Shown here one piece after another: positions 10,451-22,128 of a DNA stretch of 64,000 bases. The stretch covers positions 3,116,563 through 3,180,562 of the forward strand of contig NW_006499810.1 in the NCBI RefSeq assembly GCF_000471905.2, written 5' to 3'. The stretch's first letter is position 1. Every line of letters begins with the position of its first letter. The DNA is from Amborella trichopoda (lineage: Eukaryota > Streptophyta > Magnoliopsida > Amborellales > Amborellaceae). The translations under genes and the position numbers were made by a program. The notes under the pieces are model-generated. The model did not search any database and was not told the DNA's origin. It saw nothing but the letters and a program-made list of their open reading frames with translations.

Positions 10451-12382
10451 TTGAGACGAAACTCTAAGATACAGATACTTCCATGGCATTTGCATACCTC
10501 TCCATTGCATATTTATGTATGCCTCTCCACTATATATTGAAGGAGTGTTGTATTAGATTTCTTATGACTCTTTTTAATTCTTCATCAGTTAAGAATATGG
10601 GGTTTTAATAGACAGAGCATAAGTGAAACCTCATCATATGTTGATATATTGAGGTAAAATCCTTAAAGATATACATGTCGAAGCCTTATATTCCTTAAAG
10701 TCTAAGAAAGATATAACTTGGGCAATATTTGGACCTGGCTTAGCCCATATCGATATCCATTGTTGGTTAAGATATGCTTTGATTGACACCCCGTAATTTC
10801 ATATTTTGGAATTGGGCCTGGACTCTTAGGGACCCATGTTTGAGGCATTATAACGTTCACCCTGAAGTTTCATATCGATCGTAGTTGAATTAAGCCATCA
10901 TCCACATACCACGGCAGTTAGAGCCTTAAAAGTTTTATGTTATTTGTGTAACAGCCAGGTTGACACCTGGTCATCAAAATTGGGATTTCTCTCTCGGTAT
11001 AAAGAATTATCTCATGGGACCTAGGAAATTGGATTCTTGACTCGATGTTTTATCACCTTTAAAAACTACAACATTGATTGATTCATACATTGAAAGTGGT
11101 TGCATCGGCAATTCCCTAGTTTTGCAGATGCAATTTTCGGCAGAAACATGGTAACTTGAACGTACCATATCTCTCTCATATATGATCCATTTTAAATGAG
11201 TTTTAGACCATTGTGTTCGTCACTGAACCCTCTTTCATCTCTCCTAGTTTTTATAATCAAAGAATTCGTCATCATAAAGTGATTGAAGATATATGAAGAA
11301 GTATCAAACCGCGGTGCAGAAGCTTAACTGCCAGGCAATAGAAGATAAAGTAACAAATTCCTGATTTTTCTCTTGCAATATCTCAGTTGAATATGGAATT
11401 AGTATGCTTAAAATTTGAATGCCTTTGAAGATGAGTATTGACTTGAAAGAGTGATTATCATTGGGAGATGCCTATACGAACATGTTAACTCATCTTAATC
11501 CATGAAATTAAACAGCAAGATCATCATCAAATGAAGATCAGCGTGAAATGATAAAGATGAAGGCATTCAACGTGAAAAGATGCAGGCACTTAGCATAAGA
11601 AGATAAAGATCATGAAGATGTAGATCAATATGAACATGAAGATGAAGGATGCAAATTAAAAGATCACATCTTCGTGATTCTCAGTTGAAGATTGGTGATT
11701 TTCTAATGATTAAATCTATATAAACCTATCTCTCGATTAGAGAGGGATTCGCATATTTTTAGTGTACACAAATTTGTGGTTTGTACACTTTCAGTAGAGT
11801 GCACTTCAATGAGAGTGAGATTGAGAGAGACATACTGTAAAACACATAGCATGAAAGAGACAGTTCCTGTCAATGATTGTTCTATCAGTGTGACCAATAC
11901 ATAGAGAGAGAAGTTCATTTTTGCATGATCCACTTGAAGCCCATTCTCGAAGAACGATCAGACTTGAGGATTAGTAACCTTGTGTTTAAACTCAGGTATG
12001 TGGACTAATATGCCCCTTAATATTATTTCTCCTCTTTTTATATATTTTTATACTTTTTTTCCTGGAAACGTAGGTATACGTTTCAAGACCTGAAACAAGG
12101 GTCTTCAGCCTATTTTTCTTTTCTTTGGTTAATGTAAATTGTAATAGAGCATTAAACTTCTAAAACTGTTTCGTTCCCATTATATGATGTAAAACATGTG
12201 TTTATATGATACGGAATGCATAGGCGAATTTGGCCCCGAATGTTTTTTCCCATGGTTATTCATTTGGAGTCATATGCTTTTTTAAATATTTTAATTGATT
12301 AATTCAACACAACATTTTCAAAGCGTCCATGCGGATGTATATATTATTGGATATATAAATTTTATAATGATATTTTATTTTA
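10451..12382 (+). other. LTR-like non-coding sequence with a promoter-like core
   Basis: No gene is recognised. The purine-rich part 11520-11660 repeats GATGAAGA-type words. It is followed by a TATA box (11717-11724), a ~270-base GAGAGA-rich leader and then CTCAG/GTATG at 11991-12000, a good splice-donor-like end. This arrangement resembles the U3-R region of some plant copia LTRs. LTR ends were not found. The minus-strand frame 11703-11933 is a shadow. Confidence 0.4.
11717..11724 (+). promoter_or_regulatory. TATA box candidate
   Basis: TATATAAA stands at the start of the LTR-like leader described above. A purine-rich, possibly activating stretch lies 60-200 bp upstream. Confidence 0.45.
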
Positions 12383-12646
12383 TCCCTGTCCTACTACATG
12401 TAAATCTCTAAAAAATTAATCTGATTTTCTTCACTTATGCTCAAACTTGCACTTCATGTGATTGGCCATGTACACATACAAACTATAAACCATCTGCTGT
12501 ATTTGTATAATAATGTAGAAACATAAAAAAAAGAAGAAAAGAAACATTCCTAAATAACTAGAAAAAAATTTAGCACAAAAACAAAAGCCATTTATTATCT
12601 CGTATAAATTTATTCCTATACGTGCGAAGCACGTGCACCCGCTAGT
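12383..12646 (+). mobile_element. Small non-autonomous Helitron candidate (3' end clear)
   Basis: The 3' end fits the Helitron rule: a hairpin ACGTGC-GAA-GCACGT (12620-12634), a short spacer, then CTAG followed by T (12642-12646). GTGCGAAGCACGTGCACC is a common plant Helitron terminus. The 5' end is uncertain; an A/TCCCTG junction at 12382/12383 is one option. There is no Rep/helicase coding sequence. Confidence 0.5.
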
Positions 12647-14318
12647 GCATCCTATTCTGTTGTATCTAACAGACGTAGAATCATTCTTCATGATTTAATT
12701 TTTTTGTTAAGAAAGGAAATTTAACTTCTATACTTTTGTAGGAGCACTAGCATCTTTGTGATTCTTGTGGACCCTATTTACAATAATTTTTTCCTTGGGT
12801 GGTTCTAGCATGGGGCGTAACTGGCAAGGTATTATTGTGCTTGATGGACATTACAAAGCTTAGTAATTCAGCTTTGTCCTCAATATTTATTAATGTCCGG
12901 AATGTTTTTACTTGGATTTCTTTTAATTAGTTTTATTTTGTTTTTTATTTTTTATTGGATTTCTTCCCTTTTGGAGAAAACGATTAAAAATTGCACTATG
13001 ATAATCAAATAGCGATACAAAGTTTAACCATAAAATTTCGTAAAAATTACAATAAAAATCATAAAGCATTTACAGAAAAATAGCCTTCTAACTCTATTCG
13101 AAAGAAGTATGAATGAGCCCAAGGCATAGGTAATCAAGGTGGTCGATGCCACAATATGACGTCTTGAGTTTTATTTCAATCATGAGCAGGAGAATATTAT
13201 CCCGCTGAGTAACCCAAAAATAAAAAAATAAGAGACAAAGCAGTGGGAGTGTATCTAGATTATAGTTAGCAAATCGCTGATTTAATCGTGATGTTTTCAA
13301 AAAATAGGTGTTTTTTTGAAAAACGATTTAATCTGCGACTTTTTCAACAGATTGGTAAAAATACGTGATCTTTTCAGGAAGAAGTTTAAAACGCGACTTT
13401 ATCAAAATTTGAAAAAAATGTTTCAAAAACCTTTTATATTAATATACTCTGATTTTTTTTTGGAAAGTTCAATATCTTTTTCCTGTTTTATGAGATTTCT
13501 ATTTCTATTTTTATTTCTATTCTCCCGAAACTTTCTTTGGTTTTTTGCTATGGATATGGTGTGTATTTTTTTGGGTCGTTATGGGTAGACCATAGTTTGC
13601 AAGTATGGGGGTAGAATATTTCTTTCTAGAAAGATGAAAATTGAATTCACCTACCTAATACTTCTCTTGACGAATAGAATAGATAACCAACTTATGATAT
13701 AGAGATATACCCAATACTTCTCTTGACGATAGAGTGAAAGCATTACTCCTTACTACTATTAATTTTTCTATACTGAGTGATATATATATATTTAGAGTTT
13801 CAAAGTTTTTAATATTTTAAATATATCCGATCTTTTTACTCCGATTTTTTGAGCGTAGTCCGATATATTCGCGATCTTTTTGCATGAAGTTTTTTTGCCG
13901 ATCTATATTTTTTAGCCAATTTGTTTATTCGACCTTTTAAAATAAAAATGATTAGTTTTCGATTTCATGATGAGCCGATTTATTGATAATCTCTTACTTT
14001 ATACCATCCAAATAGAATTTACCCATCTTTGAGGAAATATATCTTTAAAAAATATCACTCTTCTAAAAATGGACCCATAAAGATTTCACGCCTTTGGAAA
14101 AGGCTCATGATACCCAACATGTATGCCAGGGAGTTTAAACCCAATATGTGTAGTCATCAATACAAATGGTAATTATGACGAAGTACTTTTTAATTTATGA
14201 GAAAATGAGGTTGGGTAATAATGCTTAAGAGGGTGGATGTCACAATATAACGTCTCACCCTCCATTCCCACCCACTAAAATAAAATAAAATAAAAATTAA
14301 AAAAATAAACACAGGTTT
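12647..14318. other. AT-rich intergenic DNA downstream of the terpene synthase
   Basis: No gene is recognised. Two near-identical phrases (GATGCCACAATATGACGTCT at ~13147 and a close copy at ~14235) flank about 1.1 kb. A second pair, AATACTTCTCTTGACGA, occurs at ~13664 and ~13713. The last few hundred bases before 14318 should contain the 3' UTR of the terpene synthase on the minus strand; a clear AATAAA was not seen. Confidence 0.4.
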
Positions 14319-17300
14319 TCATTTAGGTTTACAAGATTGAAGCGAGAGGGAAATGGGATCCAGGAGTAATGACTTAATGTGATCCTTCACGGTCGAATCC
14401 TCTTGAGTTTGGTAAACCACTTGGGCCATTCTAGAGATGTTCAACACTGAGATGGTGAAGGAATGTGGAAAGGGGTTTTGTTTGAGACTCTCATGGATTA
14501 GTCTCTTCCACATTGTTATAATGAGATTTGTAGTGTGTTCTCGAGCACTCTCTTCTGATTCATCTTCATGTTCCTTCATGTATGATTCTATGTAAGAGGC
14601 ATCATCCCCTCTCTCTCTTTCCTCCTGTCATATTTTATAACCAGTTGTTCGTGTTATATAAGGGATAATTGTCGAACCACAAATATACTCTCAATAATTT
14701 AAGGTTGAAAATGGTTTGATAGGGCTGCAGCTCTATTAAAATAAGTAAAGCCTCACCTCATAACTCATCAAAATTTGTAATTCAAGTATTGAAAAATCTT
14801 TACAGCAAACATCTCAGCTTGAACATTATGTTGTGAAAAATGTTAGGATTCAAGTTCTAAAATAATATATATTGTAACAAATTCTCTAGTCTGTCCATTT
14901 CACCCTAAAAATAAGTGTTCGTAAATCGGCCAGATTTATGCCATTTTTTAATTTTCAAATTTTATTGTCGGTGTCAGAAATTTATTTTAGAGACATCATG
15001 GATATTTCTGCTGCGGAAACTAGTTTCTGGACAGTCTCATTGGCTCATTTTGCTTTTCAAATATATATATATATATAGAGAGAGATTAAAATTAAATTAA
15101 ATTTAATTTGGGTATGTGTCTCGAGCTGTCGATGTGGTGCATACCATTGAAGTAGACAAGTCATCCCAAAGCCGAAGAATGGTTGCTGGGCAGCGAATGA
15201 ATTGAGGGCCATTGCTTATGAGTTGAGCAGTCTCCCTTGTTACTTTGTGCCCCATCAGGAAATACATGTGAATCAAGGCAACATGCACACCTGTACTCGT
15301 CACTGCATTTTTCAAGTACTCCTTTGCTCTTGGCACTTGCCCAGATCGGAACCATTTTGCTTCAACTAAATAGGCTTCGCATAATGAGGTCCACTGCAAT
15401 AACAATACAAAATTTCCAATTTAGCTGTGGAGAAAAATTATATACTTTGTCACACAATTCTATAGATAGGGATGCTAATGGGCTGGATGTTCTCGCCCCA
15501 CTCTTAAAAACTAAGGCTTGGGCAACAAAATGTGGCCTGAGGACCAGGCCAACCAGGGCCACAATAGGGGTGGCCTGGTTCAGCCCAATTCAACTCTCTT
15601 TTATCTTTATTTTTGTTATTTATTTATTTTTTTTCATATTTTGTCCAGCCTGGCACAAACAGGGCTCGAGCTGGGTCATGGCATAGGTTTGGGCCTCTTT
15701 GACCTGGCCTGGCCCAGCCTTATCGAGACCAGTGCTAGACTAGGGCTGCCCTATCTTTAGAAGAAGATGAAGATGATGATTTTTACCGCTTGTCTTAAGT
15801 AGTCTGTGATATCGAATCCATGTTTCTTGTGTATCTTTCGAGCAATATCTCGTGTGACATCATGTAAAGCTAAATAGCAGACCTTCATGTACTTGGGTAA
15901 ACCATGGATTTCGCTTAAATCCCACCTGAAAAATTATTATTGTCACTAGATTAGAAATTCGGTGATGGTTAGGGCATTAAATTTTCATCTGTGTTTTTGC
16001 ATTAAATCTACCCATACCTTGTAATTGCTTGGGTAAAGAGTTCTAGTTCATCCATGGATCCGTACACGTCGTAGATATCGTCTATCAGGTAGATGAAGGA
16101 AATGGCTTTGGTCATATCAACTCTGCACTCTGAATACTGAGGCTCAGGGACGATTGCAACAGGCCACATAAACCAGTGGTGTATTTGATCTCTAGCAAAT
16201 GCAAGCTCCTTTGCCATATCCAACTCCCGCCACCACCTAAAGAAAGATAAGACACTCCTGAGGAAATGCCCTTAATATCGCAAGAGAGAAGAATTTTGTG
16301 ATGACACTTACCTTGAAACCTCTTTCAGCTCTCCCTTATACAAGGATTGCACCATATTGAAGTCTCTTTGGGCGAACTCCAATAAATCTTGGTTCCTCTG
16401 AGGATCTTCTTTGTAAACCTCAATGTAATGCCTGGTCTCTAACCTAGGGGTTCGGAAGTGTAATGGAAGCTTGAGGGCATGCCTCACTATTTTTGCGATA
16501 TTAGGTTCTACGCGGTGCATTGATGTGCTGAGATGCTCGACACAGAATCCTAGAGCTTCATCCATGATATCTTCCCCTTCTATTCGAAGGTGTGAAGCTT
16601 CATAGAGGTTCAACATACCAATAACATCTTCGCTCAAACTGGGTTTGAAATTCCCATTTCCATCCTTGAATTTGTTAAATACATCTGCAAAATAAACAGG
16701 GGGTGTTAATTAGAGAAATTACTTAAACCATAAATCAGCAGCAAATATCAAAAAATGTATATTAAAGTTTCACTCACTCGATGACACATTATATCCATGT
16801 TGTCTAAGGAGTCGAAATTTTAGAGAAGCAACCAAGAGATTGTCATTAGAACCATGTGCAGAAAAACCTCTGTAAATGCCACCAAGGGCCGTTTCAATTT
16901 CCATCTCAAAGTGGTAGGCGATGCCAAGCCGTTGGATGTGGTCAATTAGGGCCATAATTTTAACCTCATCACTGATGCCACTTATCACCTTCTTCAATTT
17001 TCTCTTCAAATCTCTAAAACTTGTGGCCTTTAGGTCTACCTGTGAGGGATCATGAGGAGTTACAACGAAATTTAACAGAACACATTTAAAAGAGTGGCTT
17101 ATAATTCATCTACAAGTGAATTGCAAATAGAATAAATTTATTATTTTTTTGTCTTTTTAATGTAAAGTATCAATTATTTTTAAAAAAAATATACAAAAAG
17201 ACCATTCTTTTAATACAAAAAAATCACTATCATTCCGTCTGGAGATTTAAAATCAAGTGGATGTGTGTGTCATTAACTAGACTAAAAGTTCAAAAAATAA

Positions 17301-17776
17301 GTTACTAATGCCTAAAGCAATATTAAAAACACAGTATACAAACCCTTTTTTAGTGGCAAAATTAACCGTAACTTAAACGACCTGAAAAATCATGGCAATC
17401 TACTTTGCCCTCCAATTGTCCTCTCTCTAACATACAAACGCACAAATATAGACATTCTTAAAGCCCCAACATGCCACATTCAACACCACATTAGCATGTA
17501 CATGACAAGTTTGAAAATTGAAACTTATGATCTGCCGGCCAAGTTAACTATCCTTACCATCTGATTATTTACGGACGACAATGCTAACGGAAGCTGACGA
17601 TCAGAAAAATTACAATAGAATTCTTTCTTGCTCTCGTGTGATATCTCCATAGAGCATATGGGACCATGTTTATTCATTGAACTATTAAAATTCGAGGCTT
17701 TACCCCCCGAGCGTGTGGTAAAGCTCTTTTGGCATCCAACTAGTGATGATGAGATGGTTAAGGATAGAGCAGCCAT
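14319..17776 (-). CDS. Terpene synthase, TPS-g type (linalool/nerolidol synthase-like), seven exons
   Basis: Exons 17776-17558, 17039-16778, 16684-16312, 16236-16018, 15925-15787, 15393-15145 and 14624-14319 join in frame with GT/AG borders to give 588 residues, the normal size. Exons 3-6 (373, 219, 139, 249 nt) have the classic plant TPS sizes. The enzyme should ionise a prenyl diphosphate (GPP or FPP) to a terpene. DDIYD (337-341) and DDLSTSMEE (481-489, the NSE/DTE motif with D481, T485, E489) bind the Mg cluster. RWWREL follows at 285. ARDQ (299-302) replaces the ARDR common in other subfamilies. RRX8W is absent, and both traits fit TPS-g. The Ser/Thr-rich N-terminus (MAALSLTISSS) suggests a plastid transit peptide, so linalool is a likely product, but product cannot be read from sequence. 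The start lies in a good context (AAACATGGC). Its promoter lies in a tandem repeat. All exons are open; introns are 518, 93, 75, 92, 393 and 520 nt. Confidence 0.9.
15467..15755. mobile_element. hAT-type MITE candidate inside intron 5
   Basis: The insert begins TAGGGATGCTAATGGGCTGG, close to the TAGGGATGtcAATGGGCC start common to plant hAT MITEs. It is rich in GGCCTGG/GGCCCAG words, unlike the AT-rich intron around it, and ends near GGGCTGCCCTATC. Terminal repeats are imperfect and no clean 8-bp target duplication was found. It makes intron 5 longer than its 75- to 93-nt neighbours (introns 2-4). The open frames in it are shadows. Confidence 0.4.
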
Positions 17777-17929
17777 GTTTATAAAGAAAGTGGGGCTGGG
17801 ACTTTGAGAGAGAGAGAGAGAGAGGGAGATTTTAGGCTGTAACTTGATTGGGGTTAATCTTAGCTATGAATGTAGGAAAGAAACTAAGGGAGAGTGAGTT
17901 GCGCGGAAACTTATCGGGACCGGACTATG

Positions 17930-17937
17930 TATTTATA
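17930..17937 (-). promoter_or_regulatory. TATA box of the terpene synthase
   Basis: The minus strand reads TATAAATA, 154 bp upstream of the start codon, which predicts a ~120-nt 5' UTR containing a CT microsatellite (17808-17825). The same box recurs at 18606-18613 and 19283-19290 in repeat copies 2 and 3. In copy 4 (19961-19968) it is damaged to TAAAAATA. Confidence 0.7.
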
Positions 17938-18098
17938 ACAACAGAGGGTAAGGAAACATGAGAGAGAGAGAGTAAGAGTAATTGAATATCGCAATGGAAA
18001 TCACGTTGGCCGGTTGTTGTGTAGGCACCCATACCCTAATCACCGTTGTAGTTTTTGCGGTTTCCATTGCACCGTGTGAGCTTCGTGGTGAAAGGGCC

Positions 18099-18131
18099 CA
18101 CGTGTTCACTGATATTTGTTGACGTGACTCA
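18099..18131 (-). promoter_or_regulatory. G-box plus TGACGTGACTCA bZIP-type element
   Basis: A CACGTG G-box (18099-18104) lies 15 bases from TGACGTGACTCA (18120-18131), which combines a TGACG/ACGT core with a GCN4-like TGACTCA. Such sites bind bZIP and bHLH factors in stress and jasmonate responses. They lie ~160-200 bp upstream of the TATA box. The G-box is repeated at 18777, 19454 and 20132 in the other copies. Confidence 0.5.
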
Positions 18132-20519
18132 ATTAGGACCATAGACGCTTTATAGTAAAGACCAGCCCAAGGCTGCTGGGACCCTTTTGCCCTCGTCTTT
18201 CTGCCTTTGAAATGGATGGACAAATAAATATTTCACTTTGTACATGCTGCCTTCTTTTTAGTGTTTATCTCCCATTTATATCTCACTTATAAATGGATGG
18301 ACTTCGAATATTAAATCTATATATCTCACTTCATACATGCTGCCTATACTTACTAACTTTTGCATTAAGATAAAGAAAGAGACCACACCTCTGCCACACA
18401 TTTTAAGATTCTTTGTTCAATAATTGAGGATTGTCGTACTATAATGGGTGTTGAATGTAATTTGCATTACGTGTAATTTTCAAAAGTGAGAGAGAGAGAG
18501 GGAGATTTTAGGCTGTAACTTGCTTGGGGTTAATCTTAGCTATGAATGTAGGAGAGAAACTAAGGGAGAGCGAGTTGCGCTGATACTTATCGGGACCGGA
18601 CTATGTATTTATAACAACAGAGGGTAAGGAAACATGATAAAGAGAGAGAGTAAGAGTAATTGAATATCGCAATGGAAATCACGTTGGCCGGTTGTTGTGT
18701 AGGCACCCATACCCTAATCACCGTTGTAGTTTTTGCGGTTTCCATTGCACCGTGTGAGCTTCGTGGTGAAAGGGCCCACGTGTTCACTGATATTTGTTGA
18801 CGTGACTCAACTAGGACCATAGACGCTTTATAGTAAGGACCAGCCCAAGGCTACTGGGACCCTTTTGCCCTCGTCTTTGTGCCTTTGAAATGGATGGACA
18901 AATAAATATTTCACTTTGTACATGCTGCCTTCTTTTTAGTGTTTATCTCCCATTTATATCTCACTTATAAATGGATGGACTTCGAAAATTAAATCTATAT
19001 ATCTCACTTCATACATGCTGCCTATACTTACTAACTTCTGCAGTAAGATAAAGAAAGAGACCACACCGCTACCACACATTTTAAGATTCTTTGTTCAATA
19101 ATCGAGGATTATTGTACTATAATGGGTGTTGAATGTAATTTGCATTACGTGTAATTTTCAAAAGAGAGAGAGAGAGAGGAGATTTTAGGCTGTAACTTGC
19201 TTGGGGTTAATCTTAGCTATGAATGTAGGAGAGAAACTAAGGGAGAGTGAGTTGCGCTGATACTTATCGGGACCGGACTATGTATTTATAAGAACAGAGG
19301 GTAAGGAAACATGAGAAAGAGAGAGAGTAAGAGTAATTGAATATCGCAATGGAAATCACGTTGGCCAGTTGTTGTGTAGGCACCCATACCCTAATCACCG
19401 TTGTAGTTTTTGCAGTTTCCATTGCACCGTGTGAGCTTCGTGGTGAAAGGGCCCACGTGTTTACTGATATTTGTTGACGTGACTCAATTAGGACCATAGA
19501 TGCTTTATAGTAAGGACCAGCCCTAGGCTGCTGGGACCCTTTTGCCCTCGTCTTCGTGCCTTTGAAATGGATGGACAAATAAATATTTCACTTTGTACAT
19601 GCTGCCTTCTTTTTATTGTTTTTCTCCCATTTATATCTCACTTATAAATGGATGGACTTCGAAAATTAAATCTATATATCTCACTTCATACATGCTGCCT
19701 ATACTTACTAACTTCTGCGGTAAGATAAAGAAAGAGACCACACCTCTGCCACACATTTTAAGATTCTTTGTTCAATAATTGAGGATTTTCGTACTATAAT
19801 GGGTGTTGAATGTAATTTGCATTACGTGTAATTTTCAAAAGAGAGAGAGAGAGAGGGAGATTTTAGGCTGTAACTTGCTTGGGGTTAATCTTAGCTATGA
19901 ATGTAGGAGAGAAACTAAGGGAGAGTGGGTTGCGCTGATACTTATCGGGACCGGACTATGTATTTTTAACAACAGAGGGTAAGGAAACATGAGAAAGAGA
20001 GAGAGTAAGAGTAATTGAATATCGCAATGGAAATCACGTTGGCCGGTTGTTGTGTAGGCACCCATACCCTAATCACCGTTGTAGTTTTTGCGGTTTCCAT
20101 TGCACCGTGTGAGCTTTGTGGTGAAAGGGCCCACGTGTTCACTGATATTTGTTGACGTGACTCAATTAGGACCATAGACGCTTTATAGTAAGGACCAGCC
20201 CAAGGCTGTTGGGACCCTTTTGCCCTCGTCTTTGTGCCTTTGAAATGGATGGACAAATAAATATTTCACTTTGTACATGCTGCCTTCTTTTTAGTGTTTA
20301 TCATCCATTTATATATCACTTATAAATGGATGGACTTCGAAAATTAAATCTATATATCTCACTTCATACATGCTGCCTATACTTACTAACTTCTGCAGTA
20401 AGATAAAGAAAGAGACCACACCTCTGCCACACATTTTAAGAGTCTTTGTTAAATAGTTGAGGATTGTCGTACTATAATGGGTGTTGAATGTAATTTGCAT
20501 TACGTGTAATTTTCAAAAG

Positions 20520-20954
20520 ATCCTTATTCTTGCGGGAGTGTCCATTTATTCCCTCGGGCAAAATCCAATTTAGGAGTTACTTTAGGGCGCCAACTTTTGG
20601 GGATGTAACCTCTTCAACTCAGACTAAACTTATTGAAAAAAATTGCAAATAGCTGTCTTTATGCCCATAAAAAAGTGATGGCTCCATACTGTAAAGAGGT
20701 AGTCCAATTTTTGGAGGGTGGGATCTAAGGGTTAACAAACTCAAAATTGAATTTTCTTTTATAGAGAATATTCTTCTAGTGACTCGTACGTGATTCTCAA
20801 AATTTCATATTGAAAAGTCCCTAGTAGATCTTATGACCGAGGGAGTAGAAGTACAATATATGCTCTCGAAGGAGTATAGTACGTGCACTCTTTGTAATTA
20901 ACTATTGTTTTTTGTTTGGCTCCTCCTTCTCATGCAGTATTCATTACGGAAAAA
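20520..20954. other. Intergenic DNA, nothing recognised
   Basis: This is unique-looking sequence beyond the promoter array. No open frame or repeat could be supported. Confidence 0.4.
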
Positions 20955-21304
20955 GTTTATTTAAGGATGCAACCTTATAATATAGAACTACGGATGCACC
21001 TAAAAAATCCATCGGAAAAGGTAATTTCAATGTTGAAAAACCCTTTGATTGATCATCTTGACATCGAGATGTATGACCATGAAAAATAAAAGATTTGAAG
21101 TCTCAGAAATAGTGCATTTTTCAAGATCACTTGTTACAATATGCACTATTTTTAAGACTTGAAATTTTTTTCGTTCTTTATATCCATATATCTTGAGGTC
21201 GAGGTGATCAATTAGATACTTTTCCAACTTCGGAATACTCTTTTCTATTGGATTTTTGAGGTGCACGTTACTTCTGTAGTTTAAAGTTGAAACCTTATAC
21301 AAAC
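20955..21304. repeat. Foldback MITE copy (~350 bp)
   Basis: The left arm GTTTATTTAAGGATGCAACC and right arm ending TTGAAACCTTATACAAAC are imperfect inverted repeats. Inner arms also pair (GGATGCACCT with AGGTGCACGT; a GATCATC-GACATCGAG block with CTTGAGGTCGAGGTGATC). The minus-strand frame 21027-21302 is a by-product. Confidence 0.6.
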
Positions 21305-22128
21305 GTTTTGCATTATAGATATGGTTTTTTTACCCAAAAAGATTAATTAATTATCTCAAAACACTTGAAGCAAAAGAATTAGGACATTGTGGAGTAAGGG
21401 TATCAAGTGCACAAAATTGTTGAGCAGATTAAGGAAATACTCCATGAGAGAGAATAGCATAACAGAACCCTTAACTTTTATCCCACCTCCTAGTTTTTCG
21501 CTCTTTGTGGTATTGTGGTTACTACCATGGGGATAGGTTTTCACTTAGCAAATTGTGTGGCCTTGACTCCTAGCCAGCCTGCTAAGGGTCAATCTCAGCC
21601 TAGTTAGTGTTGTTTATAGTGCAAATCGGGACGATCTCTAGATGAAATTTGACCAGATCTCTGGATGACATTTTCCTAGGTCTAGGTTTCTTCTTAGGTC
21701 TTACGATCACAAAGTTTTCTCTGAGCACACAAACTAATAAGGTCTAAAAAGTGTAGCCTAAAATGACCTGAAATGACCTTTTTGTAAGTTGAGAATGGTC
21801 TAGAATGGGTAACATACAATAACCAAAAGATTTCCCAGCTTGGACTGCCGTTTTGATAGTCTAAGGCTTGGGTGACATTGGTAGTGTCGACCAGACCAAA
21901 ATGGTTCAGGTTCATTGAACCTGGCCAAAAATGATTTGGGAGAAGTTGCCATGCAGAAACTGCCAATTTTGGGGCAGTCGGGTCTAAGCGACACACTACC
22001 AGTGTTGCCCAACCAAATCTGCCCAAAATCGCTAGATTCCAGTTTTGAGGGATCTACGAGCTCTTGTGATGCTGCATGACAAATTTTGCGTCAAAACGAG
22101 GTGTTTTGCTATTTTTAATGATTTTGTA
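21305..22128. other. Non-coding sequence, nothing recognised
   Basis: The overlapping minus-strand frames at 21694-22026 have no known domain. The flanking repeat at 22129 suggests degraded retroelement DNA. Confidence 0.3.

Larger units (their letters stand above)
17826..20519 (-). repeat. Four tandem copies of a ~677-bp promoter/5' UTR unit
   Basis: The marker GAGATTTTAGGCTGTAACTTG starts at 17826, 18502, 19179 and 19857, giving periods of 676, 677 and 678 bp. The fourth copy ends at ~20519. By eye the copies are nearly identical, with only scattered single-base differences. Each carries the 5' UTR part, TATA region, G-box and upstream AT-rich segment of the terpene synthase promoter, in the same orientation. 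Every junction falls at a (GA)n tract after TTTTCAAAAG. The minus-strand open frames in each copy (for example 17933-18223) are conserved only because the DNA was copied. Confidence 0.95.

Noticed and set aside
15103-15405. Reading the terpene synthase as truncated after DDLSTSM
   Set aside because: A GT donor follows DDLSTSM at 15144-15143, and an AG acceptor at 14625 leads into a complete last exon (14624-14319) that restores the NSE/DTE motif.
15237-15760. Plus-strand frames of 149 and 80 codons
   Set aside because: They run antisense through exon 6 and intron 5 of the terpene synthase and through the GC-rich MITE; no motif.
17933-20256. Four similar minus-strand open frames (77-104 codons) that look like a conserved gene family
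   Set aside because: They are identical only because the DNA unit was duplicated four times. They overlap promoter elements, have no known domain, and their ends vary with single-base changes.
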